This document shows, one piece after another, positions 34,674 through 41,168 of a stretch of DNA of 41,205 bases. The notes beneath the pieces are model-generated. The model saw only the letters and a list, made by a program, of their open reading frames with translations, made no database searches and was not told where the DNA came from. The translations under genes were made by a program, and so were the position numbers. The stretch lies in NCBI GenBank assembly GCA_015064345.1, contig SVSK01000018.1:1-41205 (forward strand), in the 5' to 3' direction. The stretch is from Oscillospiraceae bacterium (lineage in GTDB: Bacteria > Bacillota > Clostridia > Oscillospirales > CAG-272). Positions within the stretch are counted from its first letter, which is position 1, and the number at the start of each line of letters is the position of its first letter.

Positions 34674-34722
34674 AAGATAATATGTAGAGAATAAATAATA
34701 GATAATAAAGAATAAAGAAGAA
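34674..34722. repeat. 7-nt degenerate array upstream of the GH95 gene
   Basis: GAATAAA/AATAGAT units between the ribosome-binding site and the promoter, so inside the 5' leader of the mRNA. Confidence 0.6.
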
Positions 34723-34831
34723 ATATTATGTTCAGCGGGGGGATGATGTGTGGCGACCAACACGCAATACACGCTACAATGCAGTGCAAATCGTTTTTTC
34801 TGCGCGAGAGGATTTCTTCTTTCTCCTCTAA

Positions 34832-34860
34832 ATTATACCACAGGGGCGAGAGGGTGTCAA
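34832..34860 (-). promoter_or_regulatory. Promoter of the GH95 gene
   Basis: On the minus strand TTGACA (34855-34860), a 17-base spacer, TATAAT (34832-34837), ~170 bases upstream of the start. Confidence 0.85.
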
Positions 34861-34905
34861 TCGGAGTTGCAAGTGCTGCGCTAAAAGAAAACGAGCGCTT
34901 CGCTA

Positions 34906-35035
34906 AAAGAATAAAGAATAGAGAAGAAAGAATAAAGAATAAATATTTGGCGCACCGAAAACCGCCATTTCATCCGCTGACGGGAAAATTTCGACTAACC
35001 CGTAGGGACAGACGTCCTCGGCTGTCCGTCGAACA
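34906..35035. repeat. Family C repeat, copy 3, with preceding 7-nt array
   Basis: Heptamers (34906-34946), then GGCGCACCGAAAACCGCCAT, CATCCGCTGACGGG, ACTAACCCGTAGGG, a stem GGACAG/CTGTCC with an inner hairpin. Confidence 0.7.
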
Positions 35036-35056
35036 TGCTGGGTTTTCTTCATTCGT

Positions 35057-35134
35057 GCAGGCTTTGGTCTACTCATCCACTGCACTTACAAGTAAGTGCC
35101 GCGGTCCCCCTTCTCCCGCATTTATTCTAAATGC
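35057..35134 (+). repeat. Family D repeat, copy 3 (divergent)
   Basis: GCAGGCTTTGGTCTAC, then hairpin GCACTTAC-AA-GTAAGTGC (35082-35099) and a second one GCATTTA-TTC-TAAATGC (35118-35134). The first hairpin replaces ATAC-TTC-GTAT of copies 1 and 2 at the same place. A fragment of Family C (CATCCGCTGAC) lies at 35161. Confidence 0.55.
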
Positions 35135-35213
35135 AGCGAAGGCTTGTATAATTTGAACTTCATCCGCTGACATATAATTCCCGCTACCCCCTGCCTGTGT
35201 CGCGTTTTGTTGC

Positions 35214-35242
35214 TTGAAAAATCCATGCGGGCGTGGTATAAT
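35214..35242 (+). promoter_or_regulatory. Promoter of the DUF6440 operon
   Basis: TTGAAA (35214-35219), a 17-base spacer, TATAAT (35237-35242), ~40 bases upstream of the first gene. Confidence 0.85.
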
Positions 35243-35281
35243 AAATGTAGACAATCGCGAAAAAATCAAAAGGAGCTTACT

Positions 35282-35473
35282 ATGGCGAAAGATAAAAGAT
35301 TCGTTAAAACTTATTCTCAAGACTTGGGTGGAACAGAAATTTGGGTGGACAAAGAAACCGGTGTTAATTATCTGTTCCATGCAAGTGGTTACGCCGGCGG
35401 ACTCACCGTGCTTATCGATAGTGAAGGAAACCCCGTGATCACCCCAAAGAGTCAGTTACCGGTAAAGGAATAA
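35282..35473 (+). CDS. DUF6440-family small protein
   Basis: A 63-residue protein. Motifs IWVDKETGVNYLFHASGYAGG and LIDSEGNPVITP fit what I recall of the DUF6440 family, small soluble proteins of unknown function in Firmicutes. The ATG at 35282 is chosen because AAAGGAGC precedes it and a consensus promoter lies just upstream; an upstream in-frame ATG at 35207 lies ahead of the -10 box and cannot be used by that transcript. It is the first gene of a three-gene operon with a small membrane protein and a lipoprotein. Confidence 0.85.
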   Translation: MAKDKRFVKTYSQDLGGTEIWVDKETGVNYLFHASGYAGGLTVLIDSEGNPVITPKSQLPVKE

Positions 35474-35495
35474 AGTAAAAACAGGAGAAAAACAT

Positions 35496-35717
35496 ATGAA
35501 AGACAAGAAGACACCCGATAACGCTACCCACTACCTGCCTATTTTTATGAGCATAGGTTTGTCTGTCGGACTGGCAATCGGTGCGGGCATGGATAATATC
35601 CCCATCGGAATGTGCATCGGCATGGGTATCGGTGTAGCACTTGGCTCCGCACTTGACTCGCTCAACCGCAAGGATGAAGAACAGAAAAACGAAGAGGATA
35701 AGGACACGGAAGAGTAA
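35496..35717 (+). CDS. Small Gly-rich membrane protein
   Basis: A 73-residue protein. A short polar N-terminus precedes one or two hydrophobic helices at ~14-53 with many small residues and GxxxG-like spacings (SIGLSVGLAIGAGM; GMCIGMGIGVALG), a pattern that favours helix packing. The tail is strongly charged (KDEEQKNEEDKDTEE). CAGGAGAAA precedes the ATG. It lies 22 bases after the DUF6440 gene and 27 before the lipoprotein gene, on one transcript. Function is unknown; no bacteriocin leader or immunity motif is recognised. Confidence 0.8.
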   Translation: MKDKKTPDNATHYLPIFMSIGLSVGLAIGAGMDNIPIGMCIGMGIGVALGSALDSLNRKDEEQKNEEDKDTEE

Positions 35718-35744
35718 TATTCCGTGCGCTATAGGAGAAAACAT

Positions 35745-36212
35745 ATGAAAAAGTTTATTGCATTAATTTTAGCGCTTATATTCACACTCTCACTGACAAG
35801 CTGCGGCGCAAAATCGAATGACGAGAACGGGGCGGATGAAGTAAAGCCCAACAAATGGGGCGTTACGTTGACAGCAGAGAACGTAACAAGCAAAGGTTTG
35901 ACCTTGGTTGTTAAGCAGTCAGGCGGTGAGGACGTAGCGGAGCTTACCACAGGCAGCCCTTACGTTATAGAAAAGCTCGATGGCGAGGATTGGGTAAAAG
36001 TTCCCTACGCACCGCAGGAGTATGATGTTGTGTGGGACATGATGGCATATTTGATTCAAATGGAAAACACAACCACATGGGAAGTTAACCTCGAATGGCT
36101 CTACGGAGAGCTGCCCGCAGGTGAATATCGCATCGGAAAAGAGATAACCAATTTCAGAGGCCCCGGCGACCACGAAGCAGAGATGCTTTACGCAAGATTT
36201 TCAGTAAAATAA
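35745..36212 (+). CDS. Lipoprotein with Big_14-like Ig domain
   Basis: A 155-residue exported lipoprotein. Signal peptide with lipobox LTSC (Cys19). The mature part resembles the bacterial Ig-like Big_14 type: GVTLTAENVTSKGLTLVVKQ, SPYVIEKLDGEDWVKVP, then WEVNLEWLYGELPAGEYRIG. A related domain is in the BlaR-like sensor at 38909, which suggests a common extracytoplasmic role. The start at 35745 has ATAGGAGAAA upstream; the extension to 35724 is not needed. It is the last gene of the operon and ends at a terminator. Ligand unknown. Confidence 0.82.
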   Translation: MKKFIALILALIFTLSLTSCGAKSNDENGADEVKPNKWGVTLTAENVTSKGLTLVVKQSGGEDVAELTTGSPYVIEKLDGEDWVKVPYAPQEYDVVWDMMAYLIQMENTTTWEVNLEWLYGELPAGEYRIGKEITNFRGPGDHEAEMLYARFSVK

Positions 36213-36214
36213 GA

Positions 36215-36238
36215 AAAGAACCTTCGGGTTCTTTTTTG
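36215..36238 (+). terminator. Intrinsic terminator of the DUF6440 operon
   Basis: AAAAGAACC-TTCG-GGTTCTTTTTT, starting 2 bases after the lipoprotein stop codon. Confidence 0.9.
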
Positions 36239-36240
36239 TT

Positions 36241-36356
36241 TTAGAGAATAAAGAAGAAATAATAAATAATAAATATTTGGCGCACCGAAAACCGCCATTT
36301 CATCCGCTGACGTAAAATTGCAACTAACCCGTAGGGGAGACGTTTCGTCGTCCGCT
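36241..36356. repeat. Family C repeat, copy 4, with preceding 7-nt array
   Basis: Heptamers (36241-36276), then GGCGCACCGAAAACCGCCAT, CATCCGCTGACG, ACTAACCCGTAGGG, and hairpin GACG-TTT-CGTC. Confidence 0.7.
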
Positions 36357-36403
36357 CGTGCAGGTTGGGATTTCTCCACCCCAGAGCGTCAATCCCCAGA
36401 GTT

Positions 36404-36479
36404 TGTCATCCTGAGCCTGTCGAAGGATCTCAAAAACAGATTCTTCGACTGCACACTCCGTGTTCCGCTCAGAATGACA
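36404..36479. repeat. Family B palindromic repeat, copy 12
   Basis: TGTCATCCTGAGCC to CTCAGAATGACA, 76 bases, with the same leader (TTTCTCCACCCC) as the copies near gyrA. The gap 36213-36575 is otherwise repeats and a terminator. Confidence 0.8.
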
Positions 36480-36531
36480 AGGCAAAGCGATCCTCCCGTC
36501 GTTCAGGTTGGGATTTCTTCACCACAACAAC

Positions 36532-36566
36532 AAAAGACGGCATCCACTGCGGAAACCGTCTTTTTT
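36532..36566 (-). terminator. Terminator downstream of the DUF6809-like gene
   Basis: AAAAGACGG and CCGTCTTTT pair around ATCCACTGCGGAAA-type loop bases; symmetric, so it can work on both strands. An almost identical copy lies at 37201-37235. Confidence 0.75.
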
Positions 36567-36575
36567 CTGTCCGCG

Positions 36576-36839
36576 TCATGTTTCAAACAGCGACTCAATA
36601 AGAACCCTTGTCGCAAGGGAATATCCACGGCAAAACGCACTTTTTTCATACACCGCACCCACTCTTACCATGTCCTCCATCAACTTGTCAAACATTGATT
36701 TTTGCTCATCCGAGAGACTTTCACGAAGCTTTTCCTCATCACTGTCTTTTATATCAATAGAAAGATACTCTTCCTCACTCCACTCCGGATATCTCTCGTT
36801 TAACCCGGACTCCCACAATTCCTCTACCGCTTTTTTCAT
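36576..36839 (-). CDS. Small acidic protein, DUF6809-like
   Basis: An 87-residue acidic helical protein. The C-terminal half (DEQKSMFDKLMEDMVRVGAV, then FCRGYSLATRVLIESL) resembles DUF6809 proteins, which are common beside XRE regulators in Clostridia mobile regions; family from memory. AGGAGG precedes the ATG. A consensus promoter and two identical palindromes recognised probably by the divergent XRE protein control it. It and the XRE gene are flanked by near-identical terminators, so the pair looks like a compact module. Confidence 0.7.
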   Translation of the reverse strand: MKKAVEELWESGLNERYPEWSEEEYLSIDIKDSDEEKLRESLSDEQKSMFDKLMEDMVRVGAVYEKSAFCRGYSLATRVLIESLFET

Positions 36840-36864
36840 ATTTTACCTCCTGAACAATATTTTT

Positions 36865-36918
36865 ACACCTTTTAGGGTGTATATTTTATATTATATCACC
36901 TTTTAAGGTGTACGTCAA
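36865..36918 (-). promoter_or_regulatory. Promoter of the DUF6809-like gene with two operators
   Basis: On the minus strand TTGACG (36913-36918), a 17-base spacer, TATAAT (36890-36895). Palindrome CACCTTTTAAGGTG (36897-36910) fills the spacer. A second, ACACCTTTTAGGGTGT (36865-36880), lies just past the start of transcription. Centres are 31 bases apart, about three helical turns. The expected effect is repression by the XRE protein. Confidence 0.85.
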
Positions 36919-36968
36919 GCATTTTTGTAAATTGCATGATATAATTATAAAAAAACGGAGGTTTGCAA

Positions 36969-37187
36969 ATGGAGTATTATAAGCGGCTCAAGGATATCAG
37001 AGAAGACCATGATCTCACTCAAGAGGATATAGCAAATCTCCTTGGAACAACGAAGCAGCAGGTCAGCAAATGGGAGACAGGCGTGCAAAAAATGGGCGTT
37101 GATAAGTACATCAAGCTTGCGATGTATTATAATATTTCAACAGATTATCTCCTTGGTCTGACAGATATGCCGAGAAAATTGAAATAG
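36969..37187 (+). CDS. XRE-family helix-turn-helix regulator
   Basis: A 72-residue single-domain repressor-type protein. The helix-turn-helix is at ~8-60 (LKDIREDHDLTQEDIANLLG, TTKQQVSKWETG), ending YYNISTDYLLGLTD, typical of Cro/CI-like regulators. The ATG at 36969 is chosen because ACGGAGG precedes it; a TTG at 36963 is too close to that site. A -10 element TATAAT is at 36940-36945, with no good -35. The divergent DUF6809-like gene shares the palindromes, so this protein probably represses it and perhaps itself. Confidence 0.9.
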   Translation: MEYYKRLKDIREDHDLTQEDIANLLGTTKQQVSKWETGVQKMGVDKYIKLAMYYNISTDYLLGLTDMPRKLK

Positions 37188-37200
37188 TCCACACCAAAAC

Positions 37201-37235
37201 AAAAGACGGCGTCCACTGCGGAAACCGTCTTTTTT
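37201..37235. terminator. Bidirectional terminator between the XRE and rubrerythrin genes
   Basis: AAAAGACGG and CCGTCTTTT with a GCGTCCACTGCGGAAA-type loop. It serves the convergent XRE and rubrerythrin genes. It is a near-copy of the terminator at 36532. Confidence 0.85.
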
Positions 37236-37287
37236 ATTTATCACTTTAGGAGGGATGGGATTCGTTATATGTTGTACTTGCGCTGTA

Positions 37288-37872
37288 TTAGAAATATCTC
37301 TTGAGGAGACCTTCGAGACCGCGGCCGTGTCTTGCTTCGTCGCGAGCCATTTCGTGAACTGTGTCGTGGATAGCGTCGAGGCCGTTCTTCTTAGCGCAAG
37401 CTGCGAGGTCGAACTTACCTGCTGTTGCACCGTATTCGCAGTCAACTCTCCACTTGAGGTTGTCCTTTGTTGTAGCCTTCATGTTGGGCTCAAGATCTTC
37501 ACCGAGGAGCTCAGCAAACTTTGCAGCGTGCTCTGCTTCTTCGAATGCTGCCTTTTCCCAGTAGAGACCGATTTCGGGGAAGCCTTCGCGGTGTGCGATT
37601 CTTGCCATGCAGAGGTACATACCAACCTCAGCGCACTCGCCGTTGAAGTTAGCCATGAGCTGCTCGAATATGTACTTCTTATCTTCTTCGCTGATGTCGG
37701 GGTTGTTCTTTACAGTCTTTGCGTATACGCCGTATTCGTGCTCAGCAGCAAGCTTAGCGCCGTCTTCCATAACCTTGAACTTTTCGCCGGGAACCTTGCA
37801 GATGGGGCACTTTTCGGGTGCGCTATCGCCTTCGTGAACATAACCGCAAACAGGACATACAAACTTTTTCAT
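37288..37872 (-). CDS. Reverse rubrerythrin
   Basis: A 194-residue peroxide-reducing protein. The rubredoxin domain comes first, with iron ligands Cys6, Cys9, Cys22 and Cys25 (CPVCG, CPICK). The ferritin-like di-iron domain follows ([40 protein letters not shown]). This N-terminal rubredoxin order defines reverse rubrerythrins, which in clostridia use NADH-derived electrons to reduce peroxide. AAGGAGAA precedes the start. It is 60 bases downstream of a Fur/PerR-type gene on the same strand, so the two are probably one transcript and under peroxide control. Confidence 0.93.
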   Translation of the reverse strand: MKKFVCPVCGYVHEGDSAPEKCPICKVPGEKFKVMEDGAKLAAEHEYGVYAKTVKNNPDISEEDKKYIFEQLMANFNGECAEVGMYLCMARIAHREGFPEIGLYWEKAAFEEAEHAAKFAELLGEDLEPNMKATTKDNLKWRVDCEYGATAGKFDLAACAKKNGLDAIHDTVHEMARDEARHGRGLEGLLKRYF

Positions 37873-37932
37873 AATAATTTCTCCTTAAATATGTTAGATA
37901 TAATTTTTTTATTTGTTATTTGCCGGAATTAT

Positions 37933-38349
37933 TTAAGCTCCGGCATTTTTTACTTTTTCGCCGCATGCCTTACAGAGTCCCACAAACTCAATGCGCTCGC
38001 TTTCAATAGTAAAACCTGAGGCGCTTGTTATGTGATCGTCAATACACATGCCTTCATCCAACCACACGTCATCCACCGCTCCGCAAATTCTGCAGACTGC
38101 ATGGTTGTGCGGGAATTCGGTAACATCGAATCTGTCTTCTCCGTCCGATACCGGGATCCTGAGCAGCACACCGTCCTCAGCCATGGAGCGCAGCACACGA
38201 AACACTGTTGCGCGTCCGACCTCGGGGTGAGTCTTCTGAAGCTCCTGATATACAGCGGTGGCCGATTTGTGGCTTCCGAGAGATTTCAGCGTATCAAGAA
38301 TGACTTGCTTCTGGGCGGTGTTGCGGCGAATGGTGGTTTTTTGCTCCAT
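37933..38349 (-). CDS. Fur/PerR-family metal-dependent regulator
   Basis: A 138-residue repressor. The winged helix holds HKSATAVYQELQKTHPEVGR and ATVFRVLRSMAEDG. The metal-binding part has HNHAVCRICG and the second pair CKACGEK for structural zinc. Pairing with a rubrerythrin gene suggests PerR-type peroxide sensing, but subtype cannot be read with certainty. The start at 38349 is family-like and has AAAGGCGGT upstream; the longer frame to 38484 is unlikely as it crosses the promoter. A palindrome just before the gene suggests autoregulation. Confidence 0.9.
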   Translation of the reverse strand: MEQKTTIRRNTAQKQVILDTLKSLGSHKSATAVYQELQKTHPEVGRATVFRVLRSMAEDGVLLRIPVSDGEDRFDVTEFPHNHAVCRICGAVDDVWLDEGMCIDDHITSASGFTIESERIEFVGLCKACGEKVKNAGA

Positions 38350-38369
38350 TGCTGTACCGCCTTTCTTAA

Positions 38370-38384
38370 TGAGATTCAGTCTCA
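38370..38384. promoter_or_regulatory. Fur/Per-type operator
   Basis: TGAGATT-C-AGTCTCA, a 7-1-7 inverted repeat with one mismatch, lying just downstream of the Fur promoter start site. The likely role is autorepression. Confidence 0.65.
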
Positions 38385-38397
38385 TTACTGTGACTAT

Positions 38398-38426
38398 AGT
38401 ATAACAGACGCAAAAGCGTTTGTCAA
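38398..38426 (-). promoter_or_regulatory. Promoter of the Fur-family gene
   Basis: On the minus strand TTGACA (38421-38426), a 17-base spacer, TATACT (38398-38403). Confidence 0.85.
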
Positions 38427-38477
38427 TAGGTTTTTCAAAATTTTTTTGAGATTTTTTTGGTTTTTTCGCAAATGCTA

Positions 38478-38529
38478 TTGACAAGCTGGTCTACATTGTG
38501 TAGAATAAAGATGGTCTACAACTTGTAGA
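38478..38529 (+). promoter_or_regulatory. Promoter and BlaI-type operators of the blaI-blaR pair
   Basis: TTGACA (38478-38483), a 17-base spacer, TAGAAT (38501-38506). Two palindromes, TCTACATTGTGTAGA (38490-38504) over the -10 and TCTACAACTTGTAGA (38515-38529), share the TACA-N-TGTA core used by BlaI/MecI repressors. Centres are 25 bases apart. Confidence 0.85.
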
Positions 38530-38543
38530 ACGGAGGTTTTTGT

Positions 38544-38906
38544 ATGAACGACTATCAAATGGGCGTGATCGAGTCAAGATTTGCCGATATTATCTGGGAA
38601 AACGAGCCCATATCGTCCACAGTCCTCGCCCACCGAAGCGAAGAGCTGCTCAAATGGAAGAAGTCCACCACCTACACCGTGCTCAAGCGGCTGTGTGACA
38701 AAGGTATATTCCAAAACAACGGCGGCGTGGTCACATCACTTATTTCAAAGGAAGAATTCTATTCAATGAAGAGCAAGCAATTCGTGAAGGAGACCTTTGA
38801 CGGATCCCTTCCCGCGTTTCTTGCGGCATTTACATCGAAAAATGACCTGACAGCGGAGGAAGTTGCACATCTGAGGGAGATCATCAAAAAATACGAGGAG
38901 GAATGA
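38544..38906 (+). CDS. blaI: BlaI/MecI/CopY-family repressor
   Basis: A 120-residue winged-helix repressor. Motifs VIESRFADIIWENEPISSTV, KKSTTYTVLKRLCDKGIF and the C-terminal dimerisation helices (FLAAFTSKNDLTAEEVAHLR) fit the BlaI/MecI family. In the known systems, a membrane metalloprotease partner triggers cleavage of this repressor and frees the promoter. The gene is 14 bases downstream of two matching operators and overlaps its partner gene at the stop codon, so it is autoregulated. No beta-lactamase gene is present in the window. Confidence 0.93.
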   Translation: MNDYQMGVIESRFADIIWENEPISSTVLAHRSEELLKWKKSTTYTVLKRLCDKGIFQNNGGVVTSLISKEEFYSMKSKQFVKETFDGSLPAFLAAFTSKNDLTAEEVAHLREIIKKYEEE

Positions 38907-38908
38907 TC

Positions 38909-41008
38909 ATGGGTGAGCTTTTTATTAAACTTGTAAACATGAGCATCTCGGCAGGTTGGCTTGCGCTGGCTGTTATTGTCGCGAGACTGCTGCTTCGCCG
39001 TGCCCCTCGCTGGATCACTGTTGCAATGTGGGCACTTGTGGGTGTGCGCCTCGTCTGCCCCATCTCCCTCGAAAGCTCTGTCAGCCTTGTTCCAAGCGCC
39101 GAGACCGTGCCGCCACAGATAATATATTCCCCTGCCCCCACGGTTCATACCGGCTTTGAGGCAGTCAACTCCGCCATAAACCCGGTGATATCTGAATCTT
39201 TTGCTCCCACACCCGGTGCCAGCGTCAATCCGATGCAGGTGCTGCTTGAGATTTTGGGCATCCTTTGGGTAGTGGGCATGGCGGTAATGATCATCTACAC
39301 CGCATTCAGCTACGTCCTCGTTCGCAGAAAGGTAAGAGAAGCAACACCAATGTGCGGCAACGTTTGGCTGTGCGACCATGTGCGCTCTCCCTTTATTCTC
39401 GGACTGATAAAGCCGCGGATATATCTCCCCTCCGACATAGCAGAAGCAGATATCGAGTACGTCCTCGCCCACGAAAGATCCCACCTGAAGCGCCGCGACC
39501 ACTGGTGGAAGCCCCTGGGATTTCTTATTCTGACCGTGTACTGGTTCAATCCCCTTATGTGGATCGCGTACATTCTCCTGTGCCGTGATATTGAGATCGC
39601 CTGCGACGAGCGAGTGCTCCGTGCTATGGGAGAGAGCGCAAAGGCTCCCTATTCCGAGGCACTGATAAACTGCAGCGTACCCCGTCGGGTGATTGCCGCC
39701 TGTCCTCTTGCATTTGGTGAGGTTGGGGTAAAGTCCCGCATCAGATCGGTGCTGAACTACAAAAAGCCCGCCTTCTGGGTAATAGCCGCCGCACTTGTGC
39801 TGTGCATAGTCCTTGGGGTATGCTTCCTGACAAACCCGAAAGCAAAGGTCAAAAATGAGGAATTCCCGCCCCTTCCCATATGCGACAGCGGACTTGAAGG
39901 AGTCGCAATTGAGCTGATCGCCGCAGATATAAGCTCCGACTACCCGTATCTTAAAGTAAAGTGGTACAACTCCCGAGAGGATACGGTGCTGTTCGGCAAC
40001 CGATTTGATGTGTACCGCTTCGAGGACGGCAAGTGGGTGGATGTCCGTGACACAGGCGAATTTGCAGTGTACTTCACCCTTGAGGGATACCTCTGTATGC
40101 CCGACGGTACTGCGGAGAAGTCATACCCCCTCTCATATGTCGACATGACCAAAGCGGGCAAGTATAAATTTGTCACATACTGCAGCATAGACGGCGGCGA
40201 TCCTGAAAACTATGAGATCTCTCTTGAGATAGATGTGACTGAGCCGACTGCGGGAGAATTCGATCTTACGCTTTCGTCAGGTGCGGTGCTGAAAGCCACG
40301 GCAACAAGCTATCTCGACTCGCTAAGGCGGATATATCCCGAGTTCTTCGTGTACGATACATCGAATGGTCTTACAGTCTACTGGTATCAGATGGCGCAGA
40401 ACAGCTACAACTGGAAGCTTGTTCCAACGAAGAAGGGCGGGTACACATGGTTTGAGATGGCTGATCTTCCCTTTACTACCACGCAGGAGATGCGCGCGAT
40501 CGTGTATTCCTACGGACTTGACGAAAGCGAAATATCAATCCTGCAGACGTGGGCGCCTCACTCCAGCTACGTTTACATGGGAGATCCGGTGGAACACGCC
40601 AAGTATGTTGAGGAAATGTTTTGGAATACCTCACCCATACCCGAGGAGGTAACAGCCTACAAGGGATATGAAGTGACGGGACTTCCCATATACGACGAGC
40701 TTATCTTCGATATTGACGGCGACGGGCTGCTCGAGGTATGTCAGCTTGGCATGGGACCCACATCGGGGCTGTTCACCTTTACTCTCACCGCTATAGAAAA
40801 CGGCGAAGAGGAGTACTCGAGTATATTCTACTCACGTTGGGGAGACCTGAGCTTTGAGGAGTCGGAAAACGGCATTGTTCGGGTATGCATTGAGTCATAC
40901 GAAGAAGAAAAAGAAAAGTATTATTACGACATCGCCGTAGTTGACGAACGCATAGTTCTCATAGACGAAGACGGCAATCCGGAGGATATGCTACTGTACG
41001 GTGAGTGA
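38909..41008 (+). CDS. BlaR1/MecR1-like membrane metalloprotease with Ig-like sensor part
   Basis: A 699-residue protein. Four to five membrane helices are in 1-310. The M56 zinc-peptidase motif HERSH is at 188-192, followed by the downstream region RDIEIACDERVLRA. After the helix at ~285-310 (FWVIAAALVLCIVLGVCFL) comes an exported part with a Big_14-like module (YLKVKWYNSREDTVLFGNRF) and a second beta domain with DIDGDGLLEV. A penicillin-binding domain is absent. The start at 38909 is chosen because GAGGAGG fits it; an ATG at 38903 overlaps the blaI stop. It probably senses an unknown signal outside the cell and inactivates BlaI. Confidence 0.88.
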   Translation: MGELFIKLVNMSISAGWLALAVIVARLLLRRAPRWITVAMWALVGVRLVCPISLESSVSLVPSAETVPPQIIYSPAPTVHTGFEAVNSAINPVISESFAPTPGASVNPMQVLLEILGILWVVGMAVMIIYTAFSYVLVRRKVREATPMCGNVWLCDHVRSPFILGLIKPRIYLPSDIAEADIEYVLAHERSHLKRRDHWWKPLGFLILTVYWFNPLMWIAYILLCRDIEIACDERVLRAMGESAKAPYSEALINCSVPRRVIAACPLAFGEVGVKSRIRSVLNYKKPAFWVIAAALVLCIVLGVCFLTNPKAKVKNEEFPPLPICDSGLEGVAIELIAADISSDYPYLKVKWYNSREDTVLFGNRFDVYRFEDGKWVDVRDTGEFAVYFTLEGYLCMPDGTAEKSYPLSYVDMTKAGKYKFVTYCSIDGGDPENYEISLEIDVTEPTAGEFDLTLSSGAVLKATATSYLDSLRRIYPEFFVYDTSNGLTVYWYQMAQNSYNWKLVPTKKGGYTWFEMADLPFTTTQEMRAIVYSYGLDESEISILQTWAPHSSYVYMGDPVEHAKYVEEMFWNTSPIPEEVTAYKGYEVTGLPIYDELIFDIDGDGLLEVCQLGMGPTSGLFTFTLTAIENGEEEYSSIFYSRWGDLSFEESENGIVRVCIESYEEEKEKYYYDIAVVDERIVLIDEDGNPEDMLLYGE

Positions 41009-41075
41009 TGTATTCACTTTGCCTGACGTCACACACCATCTCACACCGGCTAAATAAAAAAAGGCCCTATTTGGC

Positions 41076-41097
41076 GTACCTGCGATAAAGCAGGTAC
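41076..41097. repeat. Inverted repeat after the blaR-like gene
   Basis: GTACCTGC-GATAAA-GCAGGTAC. It is the first of a series of hairpins that runs to the window end. Confidence 0.6.
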
Positions 41098-41102
41098 AAA
41101 TC

Positions 41103-41139
41103 AAAAGACATAGCTTATTATTAGGCTATGTCTTTTTTG
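41103..41139 (+). terminator. Intrinsic terminator downstream of the blaR-like gene
   Basis: AAAAGACATAGC pairs with GCTATGTCTTTT, then TTT. It is ~95 bases after the stop codon, symmetric enough to work on both strands. Confidence 0.8.
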
Positions 41140-41145
41140 ATGAGT

Positions 41146-41168
41146 AAATCCAAGGATTGCTTGGATTT
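41146..41168. repeat. Inverted repeat at the window end
   Basis: AAATCCAAG-GATTG-CTTGGATTT, followed by a weaker AACGAATT/AATTGTT pair. It may belong to an element that continues outside the window. Confidence 0.5.

Noticed and set aside
34662-34772. Extended N-terminus of the GH95 gene, which would look like a signal peptide
   Set aside because: It is encoded by a 7-nt repeat array, and a strong GGAGG site precedes the internal ATG at 34661.
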